Assembly (NCBI GenBank): GCA_020650975.1
Contig: JAIPMN010011073.1
Span: forward strand, 1 to 27,346
Reading direction: 5' to 3'
Length of the DNA: 27,346 nucleotides
DNA from: Apostichopus californicus
Lineage: Eukaryota > Echinodermata > Holothuroidea > Aspidochirotida > Stichopodidae
In this document: one piece after another, positions 1-11,800 of the stretch
Position numbering within the stretch: position 1 is the stretch's first letter
How the letters are laid out: every line of letters starts with the position of its first letter
Translations under genes and position numbers: made by a program
Notes under the pieces: model-generated
What the model saw: only the letters and a program-made list of their open reading frames with translations
Told to the model about the DNA's origin: nothing
Database searches by the model: none

Positions 1-1065
1 AGTTTAAAAGTTGTAGGTTCGTCCTGTGAGAGATTTAAACTTTCAGCAGTACCAGTATGTATCTAGCCTACAGTCATTTACAGCAGCCGGTCACATCTGC
101 AGCATAATTATTATAGCCGTCTAATAGCAGATTTAAACTTTTATATTTAGTTAACTGCATTTATGAGGCAACAGATCTTTACTACCTCGAAAAAGTCTGT
201 TGCCCCTCTTAAAATACTGATTAAGCTAACTACTGGCTACTCTTAATAGAATTTGTAAAGCCATCAATACTAGTAAAACAAAGTATGTGAGTAGAACATT
301 GTCTTGAAACTTCACTTTCATGGAAGAGGTTTTTTCAATGTGTTGTGAATACATCCTTCTATCAATCACGATATGCGAACTGTGCCATTTAATGTTGCAG
401 AGTTATGCTACAAATTATACACTACACTAACATCTACTTGGAAATGAGAATGTAACCCTTGGTAAATCCGTCTGTGGAAAATCTCTCACATCAGATTACG
501 ATGGGATAATTCACTGTTTAGAAGTTGCATGACAATTCAAAGTTCACAAATTATTGTTTTTCAACACAATATGGTAATAGTATTTCCAGCAATGTATACA
601 TAAAAATAGCTGTACCTTGTGTAGGAACTTTAACCAGTTTTACATAGCACTTTACACCGTACTGTACCAGTCTACCAGAGGACTTGTTCTCTGAATGTTA
701 AAATACTAATCTTTATCTGCATTGGATATAGAGTTATGCCAAAGCCAGTCCATGATTGCATTTTCTTTTCTTTTCTAATATGAGTCTCTCAAACATCTGG
801 TTCATTGTAACTTGCAGAATGGTCATGTCATGATGTCGTTACTATCAAAGAGGATTTGCTGTGCTATTTCTGCTTTTAATGTTCCATCAGTGTTTCCCAT
901 GTTTGGATTAATGTTCTTCACTTCTTTTTACTCTTTTTATTTTAAGGACGGGGTGAGGTTTTGGCATATAAGGGCAAACATTTGACATTTGGCAGCTCTG
1001 TATTTATACTTTAAATAAAGTTTATACTTTTTATCACAAACTATTCTGTTTCTTCTACCATTCAG
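1..1065. other. AT-rich non-coding stretch upstream of the MULE exon
   Basis: I see no convincing exon here. Near the right end a short reading frame follows an acceptor-like TTTTAAG at 940-946 and contains RGEVLAYKGKH, faintly like the start of a FLYWCH zinc finger; it hits a stop at about 1012. An AATAAA lies at 1013-1018. The sequence is most simply the intron upstream of the exon starting at 1066. Confidence 0.5.
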
Positions 1066-2939
1066 ACTTTGTCAGAGGTGATGTCCACGTGAAAGGAAGG
1101 AGACACATTGTCATGGCAACCAACTCCCAACTGGTAAATCTAGCATCTGCAGATAGATGGTATATTCACGAAACTAGCAGACTGGTCAAGCATCCCTTCA
1201 CACACCTGCTATCTATCAACTGTTATGTCAAAAAGGGAAAGATTATCAAGTTCTTACCGTTCTGCTTTGTGCTGATGTCCGGGAAGAAGAGTAAAGACTA
1301 CAAGGAGGTACTCAGAGTGATAAAGTCATTAGTGGGCGACAGTGTCAGCCTTTCAGAGATAATATTGGACTACGACAAGGCTCTATGGAAGTCCGTCAGT
1401 CAGGTGTTTGAGGGTGTTTCATTGAAGGGGTACGTTCACCAGTGGAAACATTCCATCTGGGCCAAAATAGCCAAGTTTGATTTGACATGGGCTTATCTGA
1501 AAGAGGAGAAGGTCCATAGTGTACTCAGCAAGTTAATGTCTCTGGCTTACTTGCCTGCTGAGGTGATTCCTGCCACATTCCATGAACTAAAGGGGATGGC
1601 AGACTCTGGAAAGGTTATCAAGGTAAGAACATGCCTCTGTTGTTGTTGTTTCATTTATTTTATCCATAGTATATACATGTATGTGTATTGTCCACATTAT
1701 ATACATGTATGTGTATTGTGCACAGTATATACATTTATGTGTATTGTCCACAGTATATACATGTAAGTACATTTTATATTTGGAAATGTTGTTATTTTCG
1801 ACAATGAGTAAATCATATCAGTGTACATCCCTCCATCTTCTTCCCTTCTTGCCCTCTCTAACCATTCGCTGTGATGCTGAATCTGTTAATGGGAGTGATG
1901 GGCTTATGTCTGAATATTTTGATACACAGTCCGCAGTCAGTTGAGATGCTGTCATCAATCGCTACGGTTACACCATGTTAGGTTGTGGTACATTTAATTC
2001 AATATCCTTTCCAGTACCGTCCAGTATTTGCAACAGATCATTGGACTGGCAGTTTTGAGAGAATGTTGTGTAGTGTGTACACACTACATCATATAGAGCC
2101 AGCAGCTGTGAGAGCTAATGTTGCCACCACTTGCTTGTCAACAAAGACACATGTGTTTCTGAATAAGGAGATTAACAGTCATGGTTAGGGTGTCATAGAT
2201 GTGCACAAAACTCATACTGTAACCACCTTGACTCACCAGCCAATGTAAAGATGACTAACAGAGAAAGAAAAGAAACTTTAAATGTGATGGCCATAGGATA
2301 ACCCCTCACAGAAACCTGAAAAAGAAACAGAATGCTGCCACCAATATGTGATTGCCATGTTTTCATTTCTAAGAAAGATATACCAGATGTCGACAATCAA
2401 ATTTCACTAACCTTCTAATTTGGTATTTGGGTAATTAATGGAATTTTAATGAAAATACACAATACCTTACTAAGATTATTATTGGTACTTTAAATCTGTT
2501 TATTTGATTTTAATTTTTTTGTGTTTGTGTTTGTGTTTGTTTTATGATTGTTTGATTGATTTATTTGCAGCTATTTGACCACGTGTTCAGTACCTGGCTT
2601 TGTGATAAGCTCTGGCCACCAGAGACGTGGAGCGTCTACCAGCACAGCTTCTGCAGTAATAAAGACTTGGAGTCCTGGCACCCAGTGGGCCGGAAAGCTA
2701 CCAACCAGAGGGGCTACCCTCTCTACAAACTCTTGAAGGTTTTATGCCAGAAGAGTCAACATGTCACTCCTCGGATTCGTCTGGTCTCTGAATCGAACTT
2801 GAAACAGAATGAATTGTTAAATACACAACGGTCTATATTTCTATTGTGGCAGCAGTATGATTCAGGAGACATGACTGCTCTTCAGCTTCTTGAATCCTGC
2901 TCAGAACTTTACAACAAAACACCAGAGAAGATCAGTTAG
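1066..2939 (+). CDS. MULE (Mutator-like) transposase-derived protein, C-terminal two exons
   Basis: Two exons, 1066-1622 and 2571-2939, joined by a phase-0 GT-AG intron (donor AAG|GTAAGA, acceptor TTTGCAG). Together they encode 307 residues ending in TAG. The exon starts after TTCTACCATTCAG, so earlier exons lie outside or unseen; the GTG at 1089 is not a start. The order of conserved blocks is that of the animal MULE transposase domain: GRRHIVMAT, RWYI, FCFVLMSGKKSKDY (residues 66-78), a DYD block (101-103), KGYVHQW (120-126), LPAEVIP, WPPETWSVY, NKDLESWH (215-222), and a C-terminal LYKLL..RLVSE segment. In the family the catalytic acids sit in DGTF, DFE and the N..E.WH block. Here DGTF reads HETS (residues 34-37, H codon 1167-1169), so the first acid is missing, and the GC..H motif reads GYVHQW. 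The second D and the last E (E219) are kept. No frameshift or internal stop is seen over 307 codons. It may be domesticated or a recently inactivated copy. Confidence 0.85.
1668..1766. repeat. 28-bp minisatellite, about 3.5 copies
   Basis: Units at 1668-1695, 1696-1723 and 1724-1751 plus a partial copy follow the pattern AGTATATACATG, then TATGTGTATTGTCCAC, with one or two changes each. It lies just inside the MULE intron, 45 bases after the donor. It keeps short frames open in several phases, but these are not genes. Confidence 0.9.
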
Positions 2940-4499
2940 TCAATTAAGAGAGGGGACATTCATGTTTCCCTAACGATCGGGAAATATCTTTACATTGTTC
3001 GTTCTTCAGGGGAGAGGGTGACGGGATATCCCTGTGGGGTGCGCAACATTTCGAACGATTGCTTGTAGTAAAACCGATAACTTGCATTGTGAGGAGTATG
3101 TTGTTCCTTACATACATACTATCCTACCAGTTCAGCATGAACTTTAATGTCAATACACCATTTAATAGGTTTCCCCATATATTTGTTCAAAGCTGGAAAC
3201 TTGCTTCTTGATGAATGCCTTTGTTAAAATTTCATGGTTCTTGAGGTGTGCTGGTAAAGACATTGACTCTACTACTGAAATGAGAACCTAAGGAATGTCA
3301 TATCTGGTGGCACTGTAGCAGTCATATATTTAGACACCAAAGTGACCCCCCCAATCACTAACCCCACCCACCCAAAAAGATATCATATAGAAAGTTAGAT
3401 GTCTTGCAGTATGGACAATGTGTGCCTTGTGGTTTGGAGGGAGGTGTTGTAATGAATGCCAAATTGGAATTTGAAACTCTTGCTTGAAATATTTTAGTCA
3501 CATGCAACTATGAACTACAGTAGTTACCTGAATGTTGTAGTTGTTTTGATTGATTTAGAATTTTGAGACTAACTGCTATTTGAATGCAATAATCCTGTAA
3601 TAATGATATAGAAATTTGTAAGTTTGAATGCTATTTCAATGCTATAATCCTGTAATAATGCAGAATTCTAGCTTGTCAAGTCACATTAAATTACATCGAT
3701 TGAAGACTTTTAATCAGTCAGTCGTATTTTGAGAGATTCTTCTGTAAACCTGTCCAGAATTTTAACGACAAAGCGCAAACAACTGCTTTAAGGATAAGTG
3801 ATAAATACTACTGATGATTGTATTTCTTTAGTGAAGTAAAGTAACTTGAAAATTGAAGGAGTTACTGTACCAACTGCTTCCGATATAGGAAATGATCAAG
3901 GTGAATGCCTGTCTGCATGTTATACAGGCTGTTTTAAACATCTGCCATGCGAGCCTGATTCAATTAAACAACTACCAAGCAAATCGTAATCAGTATATGA
4001 TCTGATATTGCATAAAAATATGGAGGTATCCCTTTTGTGTTGTGTTTTTATTTGTGTAGTGGTTTAGATCAAGTTTGTTTTGAATGGGGAAAAAAATGCA
4101 GTAGTATTTATATCAATTTGAATCCCCTAAAAGAAAGATAGTGTTTATACTCTGTGTTGTAGATCTGTATGATGAACACATCTGCATATCATCTATCTTA
4201 CATTACCAGACAACATGGTTTATTGACGTTCTTTATGAGGTACCATCCATCAAACCACTCACCCCTTCCCTTTCTCACCCAATATGAAACGATCCATGAA
4301 ATTCAGTTTATGTCAAGGAAATGTTCTGAGGTCCAAAAATCTCAAAATTGAATTCTGTTGGAGTGTTGACATATTTCTTGGATATGTAAATGTTTGTCAG
4401 TAAAGGAGACACTCCCCATGTGAAAACTTTTCAAATAAATTGCAATTTAGTTTCAATTGTCCCCCAGGAATTTTGCTGGTTCTAGGGTTGGAGAGGAAT
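2940..4499. other. Non-coding stretch after the MULE gene
   Basis: No exon is recognised. It should contain the 3' UTR of the MULE gene. ATTAAA occurs at about 3685 and 3962 and AATAAA at about 4433 and 4495, but none is clearly the end. A direct repeat of about 30 bases (AATCCTGTAATAATG at its end) occurs at 3575 and 3630. I looked here for the missing PPWD1 first exon, expected to be acidic with a lysine-rich end and a phase-1 donor, and did not find it. Confidence 0.5.
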
Positions 4500-5560
4500 A
4501 AATGAGATGACATTCATTTCCATGTAGTGTATTGCACTGTACCGTACCTGATATGTGGGTAGAGGATGAAGTGAGGTGACATGTACAGATGGTGATTGGC
4601 TATATAATCATTGCCCCAGAAGAAGACAAAGTGAGATAGCATAAACACATTACTTTATATGTTATACCGTACCTGAGTGAGATAGCATAAACACATTTTG
4701 CTTTGCATTATACCGTACCTGATCGCCAGGTAGAGTGCCACGTCTTGTAGCAAAACTAGCTAGTTTACAGTTCTGGTTTACAGTTAGCGCAGCAAAACTA
4801 GCTGGTTTGCTGTTTACAGTGCAGTTGACAGAACTAGCTGGTTCACAGTGGGTTTACTGTATCTGATCATCCTGAAGGTGGCATTTAAGATGGTGCATGG
4901 TTACGTACTTCATTGTCCCAGAAGAAGACAAAATGAGATAGCATAAACACATGTTGCTTTGCGTAATACCGTACCTGATCACCGTGATAGAGTGCCACAT
5001 CTTGCAGCAAAACTAGCTGGTTTACAGTTCTGGTTAACAGTTCGCCGTTTACAGTGCAGATTGCAGAACTAGCTGGTTTACAGTGCTTTATGGTAATCAT
5101 CCTGAAAGCTTTCAGTCCAAAGGTGTCATTTAAGATGGTGCATCGTTATGTACTTCATTGTCTCAGGAGAGGACATAGTGGTAAAGCGATACCAGATGGT
5201 GCATCGCGTTATACAGTATATGTTACATAAGTCGTGAAAGACTACCAGGTCTGGTTGCGTAACTACTGTAGGTAGTTTACAGTGCTTCAATGTACCTGTT
5301 TGTCCTGCAAGCTATCAGTCTAAGTAGGATGGCAGTTACAGATGGTGCAATCGATATATACCTGAAAGGACAGGGTGTTAAGGTAACCTAACCAGTTGGT
5401 GCATTGTGTTATAACGTATCTGGTCAGATTCCGTGATTAGATGGTTTATCATGCCGTACGGTACCTGATGGTTTTGGTAGCTATCCGTCCAAGTAGGATG
5501 GCATTTACAGATGCTGCTATAGTGTTTAAGGTAGCGTAACCAGGCAACCTAATATGGTAT
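4500..5560. repeat. Degenerate long tandem repeat field (period about 250-300 bp)
   Basis: The block beginning CATTGCCCCAGAAGAAGAC at about 4609 recurs at 4911 (CATTGTCCCAGAAGAAGAC) and, more diverged, at 5156 (CATTGTCTCAGGAGAGGAC). Each block carries ATAGCATAAACACAT, an ACCGTACCTGATC motif, and then shorter inner repeats of ACTAGCTGGTTTACAGT (near 4755, 4796, 4832, 5010, 5068). The phrase AAGATGGTGCAT recurs at 4889 and 5133. The right part (5300-5530) holds further diverged pieces such as GTAGGATGGCATTTACAGATG. No coding potential is credible on either strand. Confidence 0.8.
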
Positions 5561-5890
5561 TCTCACTGATACAGAGGGGAGTGGTATCCTAACTTTATCT
5601 TAGCCTTACATTCAGCCTGTCTGTCTACTTTTAACAGTTGAGTACAGCAAACCTGTGTATGTTATCCGAATTCAGAGTTATGTATCAAGTGTTTTTCCAA
5701 TATTTTGAAAACCAACGAATAAACAACTGCAACATTCTTTGTAATGTCTGTGCAAATTGCTAATATTGTGATAACCAAAGAATATACAGCTTTAGACATA
5801 ACACAATCCTGATTGTTAATATGTTGCTTTACAAAGTATTTATTGAGACATAACTTGTTAATTCATTATATTTTCTGTTTAACCCTGTAG
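5561..5890. other. Intron upstream of the first visible PPWD1 exon
   Basis: No gene is seen. The last bases form the acceptor of the exon at 5891 (TTTCTGTTTAACCCTGTAG). No promoter can be assigned, because the preceding exon has not been found. Confidence 0.5.
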
Positions 5891-8800
5891 TCTTAGAATT
5901 TGAAGCTGTTTACTTGGAGAATCTACCATCAGCTGAATGCTATGAGAAGAGCTACATGCACAGAGACTTTGTAACACATGTGGCTGTAGCAAAGTAAGTA
6001 CGCAGAATATACAGATGTATAGTCATATTTCATTTGTTGTAAAGTGGACACTGCATGCCTCCCTCCCAATTGAAGAAAATAATAGATTTTAAAAAGGACA
6101 TCTCAGCTTTTTTCCTCAGTTTTTGGAGTTAATAAGGGGACTCATCAATCATATTTGGGCGTTGAAAACGAATCTACAACTTCTGAAACGGTCACATGTA
6201 ATGATAAATACGGCATGCATACTTTTTTAGTTTGCATATGCAAGAAAAAAAATTACTTTTTTAACATCACAAAGAGCTTTTAAAAAGACTCGGGGACAGT
6301 TAAGTTTGCCAGAGGAACAAAATATTTTCGTTGCAAAAATGGGACATCTGGTAACCCATGTATGGGTAACACATCTGTCACTTGAATGCCAGTGTAGTCA
6401 TTTGCTCTTTAGCCGTGAGATTAACTGAGGCTGATCAGACATGTTCATGTTCGCACAAACAATAAACATTCATAAGATCTTTATCCCATTTTCATCAATA
6501 TTTACTTCCAAAATATGAGAAATTATCCATTTGATATGTCTATATTTTTATATTAATAAGTTTAATATTGTGTATTGAATGTCGATTGAGACTTTTTGAG
6601 TGATTGTTTGCAATAAACATTCATAAGATCTTTATCCCATTTTCATCAATATTTCCTTCCAAAATATGAGAAAATTATACATTTAATATTTTTATATTAA
6701 TAAGTTAATATCGGTATTGAATGTTGATTGAGACTTTCTGAGTGGTTGCTTGTCTGGTTGTTAGCAGTAAGTTTGATAGGAAGAATTTCCTTCATTTCCA
6801 GATATAGCCCCCACCTATGGAACCTAGAAAATTTAATTCAACCTTGAAACTAATTGCTCAATAACTTTTTTTCAGTAATAAAGAAACGTTTGATGAAACA
6901 AATGAGCCCTAAAGAAGTAACAACAAGATTTAGCATGTTGACCAAAGAAAAAAATGGCATTGAATGAGAAAAGTGATCAAATAAATAAATAAAGAGAAAG
7001 AGAGAGACAATAGATTTTATATTTCTATATTAATAAGTTTAATATTGTGCCTTGAATGTTGGTTGAGACTTTCTGAGTGATAACTTGTCTGGTTGTTAGC
7101 AGTAAGTTTGATAGGAAGAATTTCCTTCAGGTCCAGATACAGCCCCCACCTATGGAACCTAGAGAATGAAAACTTAATTCAACCTTGAAACTAATTGCTC
7201 AATAACTTTTCTTTCTTGTTCCACCAGGTCTGATTTTGTGATGACAGCTAGCTGTGACGGACATGTCAAGTTCTGGAAGAAAGAGGAAGGTGGAATCGAA
7301 TTTGTGAAACACTTTCGAGCTCACTTAGGTAAGGGCAATCAGAAGAGAAACTACCAAGGGTTACAAGTTATTTATTGATTGTTATACTAACAGGGATCTC
7401 CAGTCACAGTATAAATTAACAGAGGTGTGCTGTCAATTTGGTCCTTTCTAGTTCTGCTAAACTTGACAAGCTACAGTCTCTGTAATCACCGAGAATATCT
7501 TTGAGGAATCTCAAGGACACTTCTGGGTAACGGTACCTGCATATTCCTAAATCACACATATCGCTAAACTTGACAAGCTACAGTCTCTGAAATCACGGGG
7601 AATTCCTTTGAGGAATCTGACGGACACTTCTGGGCAGGGATAACTTCATATTCCCTTAAATCACACATAGTGTTGCATGTTCCAACTGACATGCTGTACA
7701 GTTTTCACCACTCATAACTAGCACATTTTAACAACGAAATGTTGCCAAACGCGTAAAGTTTGACAAATTTACACTCATCTGGTTGTCAACCAATCAGAAA
7801 GCTCCTTAGTTTTATTTTCGATCAAGTCTGCTAAACTGGATTTACGCTTTGAGCATCAGTAAATTTTATCCATGTATGCAAAAATAGAATATCCGAGCCT
7901 TAGACCTGCAATTCTTCTCGTAAATATTGAAGGCAAGATGTTTTTCCACAAAGTTTCACCACTAGCATATAGATTGAGATATGTTACAGCGTTGTTAATA
8001 TCTTTAAAGATCTATAAACAGGTTTGATAACGCGCATTGAAACCCAGAGTCGTTGTCTGCGGCATTGTTAGAACCAATACAACAGCACCCTCTGCAGAAA
8101 TGCTGAAGGTCACCATTGGGTTCAAGGAGTACACTTGGTACTCAGGTGTGGAAGGAATCAAGGAAACTATGATCACCATACATCTAGATTTACTGCTACA
8201 TCTGTATTGTTGCCAGCTGATGGGAGCATCTCCACGGATTCAACAAAACTTAAACAACTGTGTTAGTTGACAGTGATTTGCTCACATCAGTTGGAATTAT
8301 TGTATTTACGAAGTATGCTAGATTGAGCATATTTAACTTCAGATTTGGTTCCGGTTTCATATAGATAACCTGAGATTTGTTTTTTTTTGCACCACAAAGG
8401 AGTAGGAGGTAATCCTAAACTTATGACTCTTCCCCTAGGTCAAAATTACATTTCCTTTCTTGTAGTGGAATGGGCGGTGGAAGGAGGATGAATCATCTGA
8501 GAATTATTTATCCAACATCCCTACCAACATCATAACAAGCTTTTCTGTTATTTGTAATTCCTATCTTACTTTTTGCTTTTTGGTTTTTTTGTGCATAGGT
8601 AAAATTGAGGACATGTCAACTAGTACAGATGGAAGCCTGATGTGCACTGTAGCTGAAGATAAAGCAGCCAAGATATTTGATGTTGTCAACTTTGGTAAGA
8701 AATTGATGTGACCCATGATTTTTATTCTACCTGGTGGTTTAACATGTCTTCTTTCTATCAATCATTATCCTTAAGAGTAAGAGAGCATGGAGTGTTTCTG

Positions 8801-11800
8801 CATTAATTGACTGTCTGAGCGATGCCATCTCTATAATGTGGATCTCACGGAAGGATGGTTTACGCTAATTCTCTTACGTACTATGTCAAGAGTTTGTGAC
8901 TGTCTGAGCAGTGCCATCTGTATAATGTGGATCTCACGGAAGGATGGTTTATGCTAATTCTCTGACGTACTATGTCAAGAGTTTTTGACTGTCTGAGCAG
9001 TGCCATCTCAATAACGTGGATCGTACGGATCTCAACGAAGGATGGTTAACGCTAATTCTCTTATGTACCATGTCAAGAGTTGTGGCAGTTTCCAGAGAAG
9101 CACCCATGCCTGAATAAATGATGTTATCTTGTTTGATTCTTCATCGGTCATTAACTTCCTTTAGTCCTCCTTTCTTTGCTGGAAGTGTATATGAATTATA
9201 GAACTTACATTAAATGACTTCATCATTACTGCCGACCTTATTATATGTTTGTTACGGTATCTTACCTTTATGCACAGACATGATCAATATGATGAAGTTG
9301 GGTTACCATCCAGGAAGATGTGAGTGGATTTACAGAGCCGGGGATGCAGTCTCGGCCATGGCTGTGTGAGTACAATACCACATCCCTCCTCCTTTACCTT
9401 CCTCCCCACCCCCCAATCCAAAATGAAACAGACTTAGAAAAACAAAGTTTTCATCTTTCAGGCATGAGCTTTTTCCGCAGAATATCCGTGATTTCTTTTC
9501 TACCTCGGGGACAAAAACTATTATCCTAACACACTGTAGCATATGCAAACTGGAGCCTATACCGCAATTTTTGCAAAGTTCCGTGATATTTTTTTTACCC
9601 CAGGCTCATCCCTGATCTTTACTACAAGCAAATCCTGCTTAATTATTTAGTATTCTCTCAGGATCAAGTGGAAGTATTAGAGTGTTGTCATGCCAACCTG
9701 TAAGTTAGGTATGCCGTTGGGTAGAACAAGGATAAGATTAGATTATGCAAGCATGTTTTATTTGTAAAGCATTCTGTTTTGAAGTCAGTTGTCTGGGGAT
9801 ATTCCAGACACAGAAGTTGGTTCAAACTTGCCTTATGCCTTCATGAATATGCCATGTCTGAATCTATTTGATTAGAAATAAATGCATCTGTATGAATCAT
9901 TGAATTGAGAGCACAGTGGCAGCTAACCCAGTATTTCAAAATATCACATTCTGTGAATAAAGAAATAAGAAAACTAGAAAAGTCACTAGAGGAAAGTAAA
10001 TTATTTGAATGGGAATACATCACAGGTCATCCACTATGTTCTCACTGTGCTGGAGTAATGTCAGAATTTATTCATTTATTCGACAGATTTAAAAGACCAT
10101 TCCTGAACATATCAATAGCAAGGAATGAAACATGGGACGATGGTTTACAGTTTGTACTGTGGACTATCTTACTATCACCTTACAAGTGTAAACTACCATA
10201 AGTTAACATATTTAGAGCAAGGAACAAAACATGGGGTGATGGTTTACAGCTTGTACTGTGGACTATCTTACTATCACCTTACAAGTGTAAACTAACATAA
10301 GTTAACATATTTAGAGCAAGGAACGAAACATGGCTACAACTTACTATCACCCTACAAGTGTGACTTTGTCTCTCTTTGCAATGCCCCTTGTAAAGATTTT
10401 TATTTTTCATTTTTTGCTGCTTTACAGATCAGAAAAAGCCTCCGGTAAGATTTATATTTACGATGGAAAGGGAAGTAATGAAGCAATTCATTGTCTTGAC
10501 AAACTACACTCCGCACCGGTCGTTGCTATGAAGGTAAGCAAGAAGAACCAATCAGAAAGGACCTCTCATTGATTGTGTACTTTGAAAGATGGTATGTGCA
10601 GAGCCAGGTAGTTACAGTTACAGACCTTTCTTAGCTACACAAAATTGGCGCCCAACCAACACAGTCTACAATCAAAAAGTAATAATGTTCCCTGACAGTT
10701 TGTACCCGAGCAGTCTCAGTGGCAAAGTGATATTGTTGATGATACCTCTCTTTACCGTATAATTATGTCAACGATGGTGTTTACAGCAATCAGTTGTGTG
10801 AAGCCTATTATAGGTATTGCATCATTGCATCATAGGTATTGCATCAATTGCATATAGGTATTGCATATAGGTATTGCATAAAGGTAATGCATGACGATTG
10901 CATCATTGCAGTATAGGTATTGCATCATAGCTGTTAGTTCTCACCATTAAAGTTATGCTGTATTGTCCCAAATATGCCAGAAATTTAAATATGGTCACAT
11001 TTGGGGTCAAATTTTTAAACTGTTTTTATTACCACCTTGGAAGAAATGTACCTCACTGGGTCATTCAGTCATCTTGTGTGTTCATTTAGAATATCTGGGA
11101 ACAATTTGGAGAACACAGATCCCCAGTAAAGTACTTTTTGAAAACTTGTAGCAATTATAGCGTGCTATAATTTGGGGTCTATACATACTACCTTTACATG
11201 TTATTAAAATTTACAGCTATCGAATAAATCATGCATTCATAATGACACATCCAATTTTAAAGGGTCGATAGCTAGCTTTTGACAAGTTTGCTCAGATTGA
11301 GATTTTCCATCATGAAACATTGTCTATTAATATTAATATGTACTGGATATGCCACCATTAATTTACTGTGCATAGTTTAATTAATTTTTGTTAATCACTT
11401 CTTTGCATTATGTAACTTGTCAGTCTCATTGATTGTAGATCCTTCATATTTCTTCATGATTATATCACTTTGTTTATTTGCTTCTAGTACAATCCAGTAT
11501 TTGAGGCTGTGATCTCTGTAGATGCTCAGGGTATAATGGAATATTGGACTGGGCCTAAGACAGACTACAAGCTGCCATCGAACGTAGCCTTCAAATATAA
11601 AACAGATACAGATCTGTATGAGTTTGTCAAGGTAAACTCAGGCTGTACTTCCATTGGTATTAATATAATATGTAATATAATGCGATGTGTGGCTAGACAA
11701 ATGCAAACTTGTGTAGCAGTCTCGATACAAGGAGGCTGAATAATCTCATAGCTTCATATTGTCAAAGTTCATAAAGGGGAACGACTGCCATCTTCTTTGA

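Noticed and set aside
4885..5100. Minus-strand frame of 71 residues
   Set aside because: It lies inside the degenerate tandem repeat field and has no family resemblance.
8037..8270. 77-residue frame in a PPWD1 intron
   Set aside because: It lies in the dispersed repeat; the homologous copy near 13560 does not keep the frame.
9905..10201. 98-residue open frame in a PPWD1 intron
   Set aside because: It runs into a 99-bp tandem repeat whose length keeps the frame open, has no recognised domain and no matching splice borders.
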